Both the position numbers and the translations under genes were made by a program. Shown piece by piece: positions 1-5,478 of a DNA stretch of 7,014 bases. Numbering within the stretch: the stretch's first letter is position 1; the number at the start of each line of letters is the position of its first letter. The stretch comes from JALHRI01 sp044351685 (GTDB lineage: Bacteria > Pseudomonadota > Alphaproteobacteria > Rickettsiales > UBA3002), in NCBI GenBank assembly GCA_044351685.1, contig JBILFK010000080.1, forward strand, positions 1 through 7,014, in the 5' to 3' direction. A model generated the notes under the pieces. It searched no databases and was not told the origin of the DNA. It saw only the letters and a list, made by a program, of their open reading frames with translations.

Positions 1-1067
1 GCTTCACACTAGAGGCCGGATTTGCAACCGTGCCAAGCTGGCGCCACGATATTACCATTCCTGAAGATCTGGCGGAAGAAGTGCTGCGTATTGTTGGCTA
101 CGATAGCATTCCCATGGTATCACTGCCGAAATCGCCTGCACTTGATAAACCTGCCTTCACTCAAGCACAAACCATGCGCCATCTCAGCCGCCGCCTATGT
201 GCTGCGCGGGGGTTCGATGAAGTGGTGAGCTTTGGCTTTGTTTCGCCCAAAGAAGCCGAAGCATTCGGCGGCCAAAAATCTGAGCTCACGTTACAAAATC
301 CTATTAGCACCGAACTTTCCATTATGCGCCCTAGCTTGCTGCCGCATTTACTTTCGGCTGCGCTGCGCAATCTTAGCCGTGGCATTTCGCAGCAAGCCTT
401 GTTCGAGCTTGGCACCACATTTCACGCGGTGGGCGATGAACGCACGAGCATCACCGGCATTCGCCTCGGCACACACGCACCACTGCATTGGCAGGGCAAT
501 GCGCCAACCGATATTTTCCATATCAAGTCAGATATGGCTTCTATTTTGGCGTTGCACCGCCTTGAAATAGCCAACCTTACCATCACCCGCGATGTACCCG
601 GCCACTATCACCCAGGGCGTTCTGGCCGCGTGTCGCTTGGGCCTAAAAATATCATTGGCTATTTTGGCGAACTGCACCCACACACGCTGCGCACGCTTGG
701 CCTTGAAGTGCCGGTAATGGCATTTGAAATCACCCTCGATAACGTGCCGCTACCCAAACAGGCAAAGCGTACGGCGCTGAGTGTTTCGGATTTCCAGGCT
801 GTCGCGCGTGATTTTGCCTTTGTGGTGCCAGAAGCGTTGCCATCGGCAGAATTGGTGGCAGCTATCAGCAAAGCTGAAAAAACACTCATTCGTCACATCA
901 CTATTTTTGATGTGTATCAGGGCAAAGGCGTTGCCGAAGGCAGCAAATCGCTTGCCCTAAGCGTAACGCTGCAAGCCGATGATCGCACGCTTACCGACGG
1001 CGAAATTGAAACCACTTCCAAAGCGATTATTGCTGCTGCCGAAAAAATCGGCGCAACCCTGCGCTAG
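1..1067 (+). CDS. pheT: Phenylalanine--tRNA ligase beta subunit, C-terminal part (5' end outside window)
   Basis: This is the beta chain of the cytoplasmic alpha2-beta2 enzyme that charges tRNA-Phe. The open frame enters from the left edge (first full codon at 3) and stops with TAG at 1065-1067. About 355 residues are visible, against roughly 800 for the full family length. The first part is the end of the B5 domain, with VPSWRHDI followed by EDLAEEVLRIVGYDSIP. Next is the synthetase-like core, with the landmarks NPISTELSIMRPSLLPHLL (near 300-355) and GELHP (near 666-680). The C-terminus is the ferredoxin-fold anticodon-binding domain, from FQAVARDFAFVV (about 792) through FDVYQGKG and DDRTLTDGEIE to the end. 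A GTG at 30 lies inside the conserved B5 segment and is not a start. pheS would be expected upstream. No frameshift or missing block is visible. Identity is very secure. Confidence 0.97.
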   Translation, partial: FTLEAGFATVPSWRHDITIPEDLAEEVLRIVGYDSIPMVSLPKSPALDKPAFTQAQTMRHLSRRLCAARGFDEVVSFGFVSPKEAEAFGGQKSELTLQNPISTELSIMRPSLLPHLLSAALRNLSRGISQQALFELGTTFHAVGDERTSITGIRLGTHAPLHWQGNAPTDIFHIKSDMASILALHRLEIANLTITRDVPGHYHPGRSGRVSLGPKNIIGYFGELHPHTLRTLGLEVPVMAFEITLDNVPLPKQAKRTALSVSDFQAVARDFAFVVPEALPSAELVAAISKAEKTLIRHITIFDVYQGKGVAEGSKSLALSVTLQADDRTLTDGEIETTSKAIIAAAEKIGATLR

Positions 1068-1078
1068 CTGTTGATTTT

Positions 1079-1200
1079 GCTGCGGCCGAGCACATGCATG
1101 CTCGCTGCGGCTTCGCCTTGCTCCTCGTCCACGCTAAGCTCGCCTTCGGCTCACTAAGCTTAGGTTGGTCCTCGCCTTCGCGCCGCTTCGCGGGCTCATG
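1079..1200. repeat. Cluster of intergenic palindromes downstream of pheT
   Basis: Several inverted repeats sit side by side in noncoding DNA. CGAGCA (1087-1092) pairs with TGCTCG (1099-1104). CTAAGCT (1134-1140) pairs with AGCTTAG (1157-1163) and encloses a small GCC-TTC-GGC stem (1142-1150). CGCG (1179-1182) pairs with CGCG (1189-1192). Short direct repeats overlap these: GCTGCGGC at 1079-1086 and 1104-1111, and CTCGCCTTCG at 1139-1148 and 1171-1180. This resembles a REP-like or MITE-like dispersed element, but only one copy is visible here, so its repeated nature is inference. No U-tract follows, so it is not a standard intrinsic terminator for pheT. Confidence 0.45.
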
Positions 1201-1286
1201 GCTGACTCGATTTTACTAAATCTCGAATAACGAAATATTCTGTAAGGCGATCGCAGGGCGCAATTGAACATGTTTTTTACGTCAGT

Positions 1287-1327
1287 AAAAAAACGAAACC
1301 CCGAGACCGTCTGGTCGTCGGGGTTTC
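1287..1327 (-). terminator. Strong intrinsic terminator, leftward
   Basis: A perfect 10 bp stem joins 1295-1304 (GAAACCCCGA) to 1318-1327 (TCGGGGTTTC). It is extended by an inner GACC/GGTC stem (1305-1308 with 1313-1316) and a four-base loop. Read on the minus strand, the hairpin is followed after one base by seven T residues (complement of 1287-1293). This is a textbook rho-independent terminator for leftward transcription from the DUF465 gene. In the rightward direction no T-run follows the stem, so it should stop pheT transcripts less well. Confidence 0.88.
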
Positions 1328-1328
1328 T

Positions 1329-1397
1329 GGTTAAGGGGAGCATGTATGTTCCCCGGTTGACCGAGCAGCGCGCGTTATACGCGTGCGTTACGCTCGG
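1329..1397 (-). other. Two further stem-loops in the 3' untranslated region of the DUF465 gene
   Basis: Between the DUF465 stop codon and the terminator lie two more hairpins. One pairs CCGAGC (1361-1366) with GCTCGG (1392-1397), with an inner CGCGT/ACGCG stem (1371-1375 with 1379-1383). The other pairs GGGGA (1335-1339) with TCCCC (1350-1354), and CA (1341-1342) with TG (1347-1348). The opposed bases at 1340 and 1349 form a G-U pair only in rightward RNA. With the terminator this gives three stem-loops in about 110 nt, a layout compatible with a stable 3'-end-derived small RNA. Only the pairing is seen. An RNA product is inference. Confidence 0.4.
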
Positions 1398-1400
1398 ATT

Positions 1401-1598
1401 CTATGCCACATCGCCTTGCTGGCGATTTCCATAAAGACGACGGATGCGTTCCATCTCTTCCTTGAGCAATAATTTCTGTTTTTTCCATGTTTGAATTGCT
1501 GAGAAATCGGGAAGCGGCCTAAGCGCTTCGTGCGTAATCAGCCCTTCGAGTTTGGTGTGTCTATCCTGAAGTGTTACTAAATGGGTTTCTACCGACAT
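1401..1598 (-). CDS. Small DUF465 (YdcH-like) protein of unknown function
   Basis: The product has 65 residues. The pattern matches the short DUF465/YdcH family widespread in Alphaproteobacteria: an N-terminal helix (LVTLQDRHTKLEGLI), a turn containing P-L-P-D, then a basic helix with KKQKLLLKEEMERIRRLY. Two charged amphipathic helices suggest a helical hairpin that may oligomerise. There is no signal peptide, membrane segment or catalytic motif. The start is supported by a purine-rich Shine-Dalgarno stretch (AAGGAAGGG, complement of 1601-1609) just before the ATG. The gene is convergent with pheT, has its own likely promoter at 1693-1720, and ends before a strong terminator, so it appears monocistronic. 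The molecular role of the family is not established. Confidence is high that the gene is real and lower on anything functional. Confidence 0.85.
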   Translation of the reverse strand: MSVETHLVTLQDRHTKLEGLITHEALRPLPDFSAIQTWKKQKLLLKEEMERIRRLYGNRQQGDVA

Positions 1599-1663
1599 AT
1601 CCCTTCCTTCTTTATGATGTGCTAGGTTAGTGCAATCTTGCGGAGTCTTACGGGGGGTCTTCT

Positions 1664-1686
1664 GGTATGCTATGTTTGCGCATACC
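1664..1686. promoter_or_regulatory. Inverted repeat at the predicted transcription start of the DUF465 gene
   Basis: GGTATGC (1664-1670) and GCATACC (1680-1686) form a perfect 7 bp inverted repeat separated by 9 bp. It begins about 7 bp downstream of the proposed -10 box, so it covers the expected start site. It could be an operator for a dimeric regulator or a stem-loop at the 5' end of the transcript. Only the symmetry is observed. Confidence 0.4.
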
Positions 1687-1692
1687 TCTCAC

Positions 1693-1720
1693 ATAATAAA
1701 AACCTGTCTTCATATGGCAA
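1693..1720 (-). promoter_or_regulatory. Probable sigma-70 promoter of the DUF465 gene
   Basis: On the minus strand TTGCCA (complement of 1715-1720; 5 of 6 matches to TTGACA) is followed by a 16 bp spacer and TATTAT (complement of 1693-1698; 5 of 6 to TATAAT). Transcription would begin near 1686, leaving a leader of nearly 90 nt before the ATG at 1598. Runs of A on the same strand at about 1751-1774 lie upstream and could act as an UP-like or bent segment. An alternative weaker pair is TTGACT (1731-1736) with TATGAA. Confidence 0.5.
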
Positions 1721-1874
1721 CAAAAATTGCAGTCAAGGCATAAAATAAACTTTTGTGTTTTTCTTGACGTTTTTGCAAAACAGCGGCCAGCAAGCCACAT
1801 CATAGGGCGTTCAGAATTTGTTGTTTTTCTAAAATCAGGGCGATTGCAGCGCGAATCTGTGGATAAGTAAACGG

Positions 1875-2174
1875 CTATTCGCCTTCGTCGAACTTGCGTT
1901 TGGCGATATCGATGATGGCGTTCATGGCTTCTTCGGCCTGCGTGCCATCCGCTTCCATTTCCAGGGAAACGCCTTTTTCCGCAGCCAGCATTAGCAAGCC
2001 AAGCACCGAATTCGCCATTACCTGCACATTTTCGGTGGCGCCATTCTGCCGAATAAGCCGTAGCACTTTAATATTCGTTTCCGGATACTGCCCGGCGATT
2101 TTAACAAACTTGGCCGCCGCACGCGCATGCAGGCCTTTTTTATTTTCGATAGCGATCGTAGCGTGCACAGGCAT
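1875..2174 (-). CDS. ptsH: Phosphocarrier protein HPr
   Basis: HPr is the small cytoplasmic phosphocarrier that takes a phosphoryl group from enzyme I and passes it to EIIA proteins. The 99-residue length is slightly above the usual 85-90. The active-site segment KKGLHARAAAKFVK carries the phosphorylated His16 and the supporting Arg18. The regulatory-serine region is present as ANSVLGLLMLAA, with Ser56 in the place of classical Ser46, the target of HPr kinase. The ATG overlaps the stop of the preceding EIIA gene by one base (TGATG at 2172-2176). No Shine-Dalgarno stands out, so translation is probably coupled. It is the last gene of the cluster, downstream of its presumed kinase HprK and partner EIIA. 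With no permease nearby, a regulatory rather than sugar-uptake PTS role is inferred. Confidence 0.95.
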   Translation of the reverse strand: MPVHATIAIENKKGLHARAAAKFVKIAGQYPETNIKVLRLIRQNGATENVQVMANSVLGLLMLAAEKGVSLEMEADGTQAEEAMNAIIDIAKRKFDEGE

Positions 2175-2578
2175 CAGGCAGATTTTTTAAGTAGGTTGCT
2201 GGCAATATTAATGTATTTGCGGCCAGCTTCTTGTGCGGTGAGTGCCGCTTCCATCAGCGGCATGGTGGCACGCACACTTAAAAGCTTTACCAGCATTGGC
2301 ACATTGATTCCCGCAATCACTTCTACTTTTCCGGGCGACATTACTGAAATCGCGAGGTTCGAAGGCGTACCGCCAAACATATCGGTGAGAATGACGGCGC
2401 CTTTATCGGTTTGCACCTGATCGACTGCTTGCATAATGGTGGCGCGGCACTGTTCCATATCGTCTTCTGGGCCAATACACACGGGCAGCAAAAGCTGCTG
2501 CTTACCAACCACATGTTCCGCCACCGCGATAAGCTCGCGCGCAAGGTTGCCATGGGTTACGATTACAATGCCAATCAT
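2174..2578 (-). CDS. PTS EIIA component, mannose (ManX-like) family
   Basis: The product has 134 residues and matches a stand-alone EIIA domain of the mannose-type PTS. The N-terminus IGIVIVTHGNLA carries His9, the expected phosphorylation site. The conserved TDMFGGTPSN loop follows at about residues 85-94. In sugar-transporting systems this domain is fused to or works with EIIB, EIIC and EIID. None of those is present, so as in other Alphaproteobacteria it is probably a regulatory phosphoacceptor of HPr. A 48 bp gap separates it from hprK. The start has no recognisable Shine-Dalgarno and is preceded by eight A residues (complement of 2582-2589) after an in-frame TAA, which excludes any longer N-terminus. 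Its stop overlaps the HPr start. Family assignment is secure; the physiological target is unknown. Confidence 0.93.
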   Translation of the reverse strand: MIGIVIVTHGNLARELIAVAEHVVGKQQLLLPVCIGPEDDMEQCRATIMQAVDQVQTDKGAVILTDMFGGTPSNLAISVMSPGKVEVIAGINVPMLVKLLSVRATMPLMEAALTAQEAGRKYINIASNLLKKSA

Positions 2579-2626
2579 GGATTTTTTTTAGGCTAGTTCC
2601 GGCGCTACAGCAATGTTTTTTGTGAT

Positions 2627-3121
2627 TTAGGCGGCTTGCGGAGCCCAATCTTCTGGCAATACGCGCCCGCTTGCATCAGCTTGCTTGAAAAAGGCTTCAA
2701 CCACCGTTTGTGCCACCTGCGCATTACTAAGGCAGATAAGCGGCACCGCTACGCCAAGCACGGTTATTTTGTCGCGCTGCCCCTGCAATGGCACTGTGGA
2801 AATCACGGTGGTAAGGGGAATGTTATGCGCCGCTTCCAATTTCAACAGCCCATGCTCGCGCACGGCAAGGACACCTTCGATGGTTTCCACGGGCGATGTA
2901 TAAATAACGCCATCACGCAGTTCTAGCATCACCTGATCATCAGCTACCAATCGCGCACCACCCAGATGAATGGCTTCCGCTGCTAAACGCGATTTGCCAG
3001 AACCGGCGGGGCCAATAAACAAGGTGGCACGATCGTGGTGCGCCACGCACGTGCCATGCACCCGCCACTGGTTTTCGCTTAACTGGTGATAGCTGATTAT
3101 TCCTGCGTCAACAGATTCCAT
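2627..3121 (-). CDS. hprK: HPr kinase/phosphorylase, short alphaproteobacterial form
   Basis: This enzyme phosphorylates HPr on the regulatory serine and can remove that phosphate. The 164-residue protein is only the catalytic domain. The N-terminal domain of the roughly 310-residue Firmicutes enzyme is absent, as is usual in Alphaproteobacteria. Visible motifs are VHGTCVA (21-27), the P-loop GPAGSGKS (37-44) and the acidic pair in RLVADDQV (58-65). The family signature region, usually like LE(I/L)RGxG, reads GVLAVREHGLL (83-93), so its glutamate is replaced by alanine and one glycine by glutamate. The start overlaps the end of ptsN by 25 bp; AGGA lies a few bases upstream of the ATG. A GTG at codon 22 is a less likely alternative start because it would remove a normal part of the fold. 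Its HPr substrate is encoded two genes downstream. Confidence 0.9.
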   Translation of the reverse strand: MESVDAGIISYHQLSENQWRVHGTCVAHHDRATLFIGPAGSGKSRLAAEAIHLGGARLVADDQVMLELRDGVIYTSPVETIEGVLAVREHGLLKLEAAHNIPLTTVISTVPLQGQRDKITVLGVAVPLICLSNAQVAQTVVEAFFKQADASGRVLPEDWAPQAA

Positions 3122-3534
3122 ATTTCCTGCCGTGTTGTTGCGTTACGTAAATGCGAAGAAAAATCGTTATCGCGCATTAGGCGCGCCACTTCTGCGAGGG
3201 AACGGAGGTGTAACCCATCCGCCTGTTTGGGTGCAAGCAAAATAAATAGCATATCAATTTCTTCGTTTTGCTCGGTAATAATGGGGGTGCGAAGCCGAAT
3301 AAAAAACGCGAGTACCCGCGATAATCCCTCAACCCGGGCATGCGGAACCGCAACCCGATTGCTGATTAATGTGCCCTGAGCGTGCCTGGCCATCAGCGCT
3401 TCCGCAATCACCCCACTGCGTGCACCCGTTATCTCGGAGGCAAACGCACTCACATGTTCGAACACGTGGGGCATCGATTTCAGCTGCAAATCGAGCAGCA
3501 CCGAATCCGGCTGAAATATATCACGCAGATGCAT
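3097..3534 (-). CDS. ptsN: Nitrogen-PTS EIIA protein (EIIA-Ntr)
   Basis: The 145-residue cytoplasmic protein belongs to the EIIA fructose/mannitol-like fold used in the nitrogen PTS. The phosphoacceptor motif NRVAVPHARVEGL contains His65, equivalent to the histidine of the IPHGK motif in E. coli PtsN. Downstream, EEIDMLFILLAPKQADGLHLRSLAEVARL matches the family core. It receives phosphate from HPr or NPr and works by binding partners such as sensor kinases and potassium transporters in other species. The gene follows hpf by 18 bp and overlaps hprK, placing it firmly in the operon. No clear Shine-Dalgarno precedes the ATG. The order hpf-ptsN downstream of rpoN is classical in Proteobacteria, which strengthens the call. 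Confidence 0.95.
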   Translation of the reverse strand: MHLRDIFQPDSVLLDLQLKSMPHVFEHVSAFASEITGARSGVIAEALMARHAQGTLISNRVAVPHARVEGLSRVLAFFIRLRTPIITEQNEEIDMLFILLAPKQADGLHLRSLAEVARLMRDNDFSSHLRNATTRQEIWNLLTQE

Positions 3535-3552
3535 GGCAGAGTTAGCGAGGCG

Positions 3553-4131
3553 TTAGGCCGCAACGCCTTCAGGGTCAACCCACGAAATATTGCCATCCAC
3601 GCGGCGGTAAACCACATTTAAGCGGCCATGCGAGGAGTTGAAAAACATCAGCGCCGGCAAATCGGCTAAATCCATTTTCATCACCGCTTCGCGTACCGAA
3701 AGGCGTTCAATCGCGGTGGGCTTTTCAGCAATCACTGCCGGTGCGCCCTCTTCCTCGAGTTCTTCGTGTTGTTCGGTTTGCAGCACATATTTTTTAGCCA
3801 CATAAAGCGCGGCTTTATCAGGCTTTGAAGCGTGGTGATCTTTCAGGCGGCGCTTGTAGCGGCGCAACTGTTTTTCGATGCGCGTTGCGGCTTCATCGAA
3901 TGCGGCATAGACATCTTGGGCAATCCCCTGGCTTTTCACTACCAAGCCAGAATGCGTGCCGGTGTTACCGTGAATATCCACACGGAACTGGCCCGCTTCT
4001 TTTGCTACCACCACTTCCACATGATTCACGCGATCAATGTATTTGTGTATGTTTTCCTGCAGGCGCTTATCAGCATGCGTGCGAAAAGCCTCGCCCAAAT
4101 CTACGTGGCGGCCAGAAATATTTAATTGCAT
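3553..4131 (-). CDS. hpf: Ribosome hibernation promoting factor, long form
   Basis: The 192-residue protein has two parts. Residues 1 to about 105 form the S30AE/YfiA-like domain, which binds the decoding region of the 30S subunit; it starts MQLNISGRHVDLGEAFRTH and includes HVEVVVAKEAGQFRVDI. After a charged linker (about 105-135, rich in K, E and H), residues 136-192 form the C-terminal dimerisation domain, with ALMFFNSSHGRLNVVYRRVDGNISWVDP. Long-form HPF pairs ribosomes into inactive 100S dimers without a separate RMF protein. A good ribosome binding site (GAGGAA, complement of 4135-4140) precedes the ATG, and a possible promoter lies in the upstream gap, so hpf may also be transcribed independently of rpoN. 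No anomaly is visible. Confidence 0.95.
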   Translation of the reverse strand: MQLNISGRHVDLGEAFRTHADKRLQENIHKYIDRVNHVEVVVAKEAGQFRVDIHGNTGTHSGLVVKSQGIAQDVYAAFDEAATRIEKQLRRYKRRLKDHHASKPDKAALYVAKKYVLQTEQHEELEEEGAPAVIAEKPTAIERLSVREAVMKMDLADLPALMFFNSSHGRLNVVYRRVDGNISWVDPEGVAA

Positions 4132-4193
4132 GAATTCCTCGTCGAGTGATTTTTGTTGTTATGCAGAACATGAGAACCATGCCCTGTTTAAGC

Positions 4194-4202
4194 ATAATAG
4201 CA
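4194..4202 (-). promoter_or_regulatory. Possible extended -10 promoter for hpf
   Basis: The minus strand reads TGCTATTAT here: a TG extension one base upstream of TATTAT, which matches TATAAT at 5 of 6 positions. No good -35 hexamer is found at normal spacing, which extended -10 promoters can tolerate. It sits in the 102 bp gap between the CpaF-like gene and hpf, the longest gap in the cluster. No sigma-54 type GG-N10-GC element was found there. Tentative. Confidence 0.35.
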
Positions 4203-4233
4203 AAACCAAAGCGAAAATCCAGCACAACTGGTG

Positions 4234-5475
4234 CTAAAAATTGGGAAGCTTCACCCCAAGCGCCCGCGATAGGCGTTCGCCTTCGCCGTAATAGGCAACA
4301 CGGCGAATAAAGCGTGGCATAATCCCTGTCCATTTAAACTCGCCAATTAACTTACCTTCGGGCGTTTCGCCTTTTGTTTGATAAATAAACAGATCTTGCA
4401 TGGAAATCACTTCGCCTTCGGTGCCCACCACTTCAGAAACATAAGTAACACGACGCTTGCCATCGCGCATACGGCTTACTTGCACAATCAGATGCACTGC
4501 GGAAGCGATCTGGCTGCGCGTAGCCTGCGTGGGTAAATTTAAATTGGCCATGGTAACCATGTTCTCAAGCCGCGCCAATGCATCGCGTGGGTGGTTGGCG
4601 TGCACGGTGGTAAGCGAGCCTTCGTGGCCGGTATTCATGGCCTGCATCATATCAAAGGCTTCGGGGCCACGGCACTCGCCGACAATAATGCGATCTGGGC
4701 GCATACGCAGTGCATTGCGCACCAAATCACGAATATTAACTGAATCTTCTACACTGATATGCACGCCATTATGCGGGCGTGTTTCCAGGCGCACCACATG
4801 CGGCTGTTGCAGGCGCAATTCGGCGGCATCTTCAATGGTAATTACGCGCTCGTCTTCATCGATATGCTGAGAAATGGCATTTAAAAGCGTGGTTTTACCG
4901 GAACCTGTGCCGCCCGAAATAATCACGTTCAGTCGGCATTTTCCGGCTACCTTTAAAAATTCCGCCAGTTGTGGCGAAACATTTTCCTGCTCTGCCATCG
5001 CATCGAGCGTGATGGAGTGTGTCGCAAATTTGCGGATGGAAATTGCCGTGCCATCAATCGCCAGCGGCGGTGAAATAATATTCACTCGGCTGCCATCGGC
5101 AAGCCTTGCATCAAGCAACGGCCTACGCTTATTGATATATCGATTGCTTTGCGCAGCAATAGCTTCGGCTAAGGTAAACACTTCCGTTTCGCTGGGTAGC
5201 GCAATATTCACGCGCTCGAGTTTTCCGTGGCGTTCGACATAAATATTTTTCGCGCCATTGATTAAGATATCGTTGATCGTTGGATCGGCAAGCAGCGCGG
5301 TAATTTCACCATGCTGTTGCAGCGCGTTCACCAGCGCGGTTTCGAGTGCTTTTTCTGTTACAGTCTTTTCTGGTTCCGAACCGTTTTCGCGCTGCACTTG
5401 CGCAAGCAACGCAACCAGCGACGATTCTAAATCCCGAATGCGCTGCGACGTTTCAGTGTTTTCAGATTCCGACAT
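4234..5475 (-). CDS. CpaF/TadA-type secretion ATPase (VirB11 superfamily)
   Basis: The 413-residue cytoplasmic ATPase belongs to the type II/type IV secretion superfamily. Residues about 40-180 form the N-terminal domain, with DPTINDILINGAKNIYVER and a conserved RKF segment at 148-150. The ATPase domain carries a Walker A motif GGTGSGKTT (188-196), the Asp box VITIEDAAEL (211-220), the Walker B-like DRIIVGECRG (261-270) and the His box GHEGSLTTVHAN (283-294). The C-terminus resembles CpaF proteins (GEVISMQDLF). All catalytic motifs look intact. Such hexamers power assembly of Flp/Tad pili or related secretion. The ATG follows the rpoN stop by 3 bp, and the GGAG ribosome binding site (complement of 5482-5485) lies inside the last rpoN codons, so translation is coupled. 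No other tad/cpa gene is visible, so a role beyond Tad pili is possible. Confidence 0.92.
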   Translation of the reverse strand: MSESENTETSQRIRDLESSLVALLAQVQRENGSEPEKTVTEKALETALVNALQQHGEITALLADPTINDILINGAKNIYVERHGKLERVNIALPSETEVFTLAEAIAAQSNRYINKRRPLLDARLADGSRVNIISPPLAIDGTAISIRKFATHSITLDAMAEQENVSPQLAEFLKVAGKCRLNVIISGGTGSGKTTLLNAISQHIDEDERVITIEDAAELRLQQPHVVRLETRPHNGVHISVEDSVNIRDLVRNALRMRPDRIIVGECRGPEAFDMMQAMNTGHEGSLTTVHANHPRDALARLENMVTMANLNLPTQATRSQIASAVHLIVQVSRMRDGKRRVTYVSEVVGTEGEVISMQDLFIYQTKGETPEGKLIGEFKWTGIMPRFIRRVAYYGEGERLSRALGVKLPNF

Positions 5476-5478
5476 GGG

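Larger units (their letters stand above)
1599..1874. other. Spacer between the HPr gene and the DUF465 gene
   Basis: These 276 bp contain no supportable coding sequence. They hold the DUF465 ribosome binding site, its probable promoter and the inverted repeat near the start site. An AT-rich stretch follows (about 1738-1777). I could not find a convincing terminator for the upstream seven-gene cluster. The short GGC/GCC pairing near 1785-1797 is weak, so read-through or rho-dependent ending is possible. Confidence 0.6.

Noticed and set aside
30..1067. GTG at 30 as the start of a shorter pheT-like gene
   Set aside because: The frame is open to the window edge, and the residues before the GTG continue the conserved B5 domain, so this is an internal valine codon.
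1247..1254. GCGATCGC octamer, the HIP1 palindrome of cyanobacteria
   Set aside because: I noticed only one copy, and the genes are alphaproteobacterial, so there is no sign of the highly iterated pattern.
1134..1343. 69-codon open frame on the minus strand in the pheT-DUF465 spacer
   Set aside because: It runs through the palindromes and the terminator hairpin, has no recognisable domain and no good ribosome binding site. Its low-complexity R/S-rich translation is best explained by the repeat sequence.
1764..1793. Rightward promoter starting with TTGACG at 1764
   Set aside because: No acceptable -10 box lies 16-18 bp downstream and no rightward gene follows.
1858..1866. Perfect DnaA-box consensus TTATCCACA on the minus strand just after the HPr gene
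   Set aside because: It is a single 9-mer. No cluster of boxes, no dnaA or gidA neighbourhood and no unwinding element makes it an origin. Chance is the simplest reading.
1780..1870. Intrinsic terminator after the HPr gene
   Set aside because: The possible stems (GGC/GCC near 1785-1797 and GATT/AATC near 1841-1856) are 3-4 bp with mismatches and lack a proper U-tract.
4221..4235. AGCAC/GTGCT hairpin at the stop codon of the CpaF-like gene as a terminator
   Set aside because: The stem has only 5 bp and only a short T-run (TTTT after GGA) follows. It is too weak to call an intrinsic terminator, though it could slightly attenuate.
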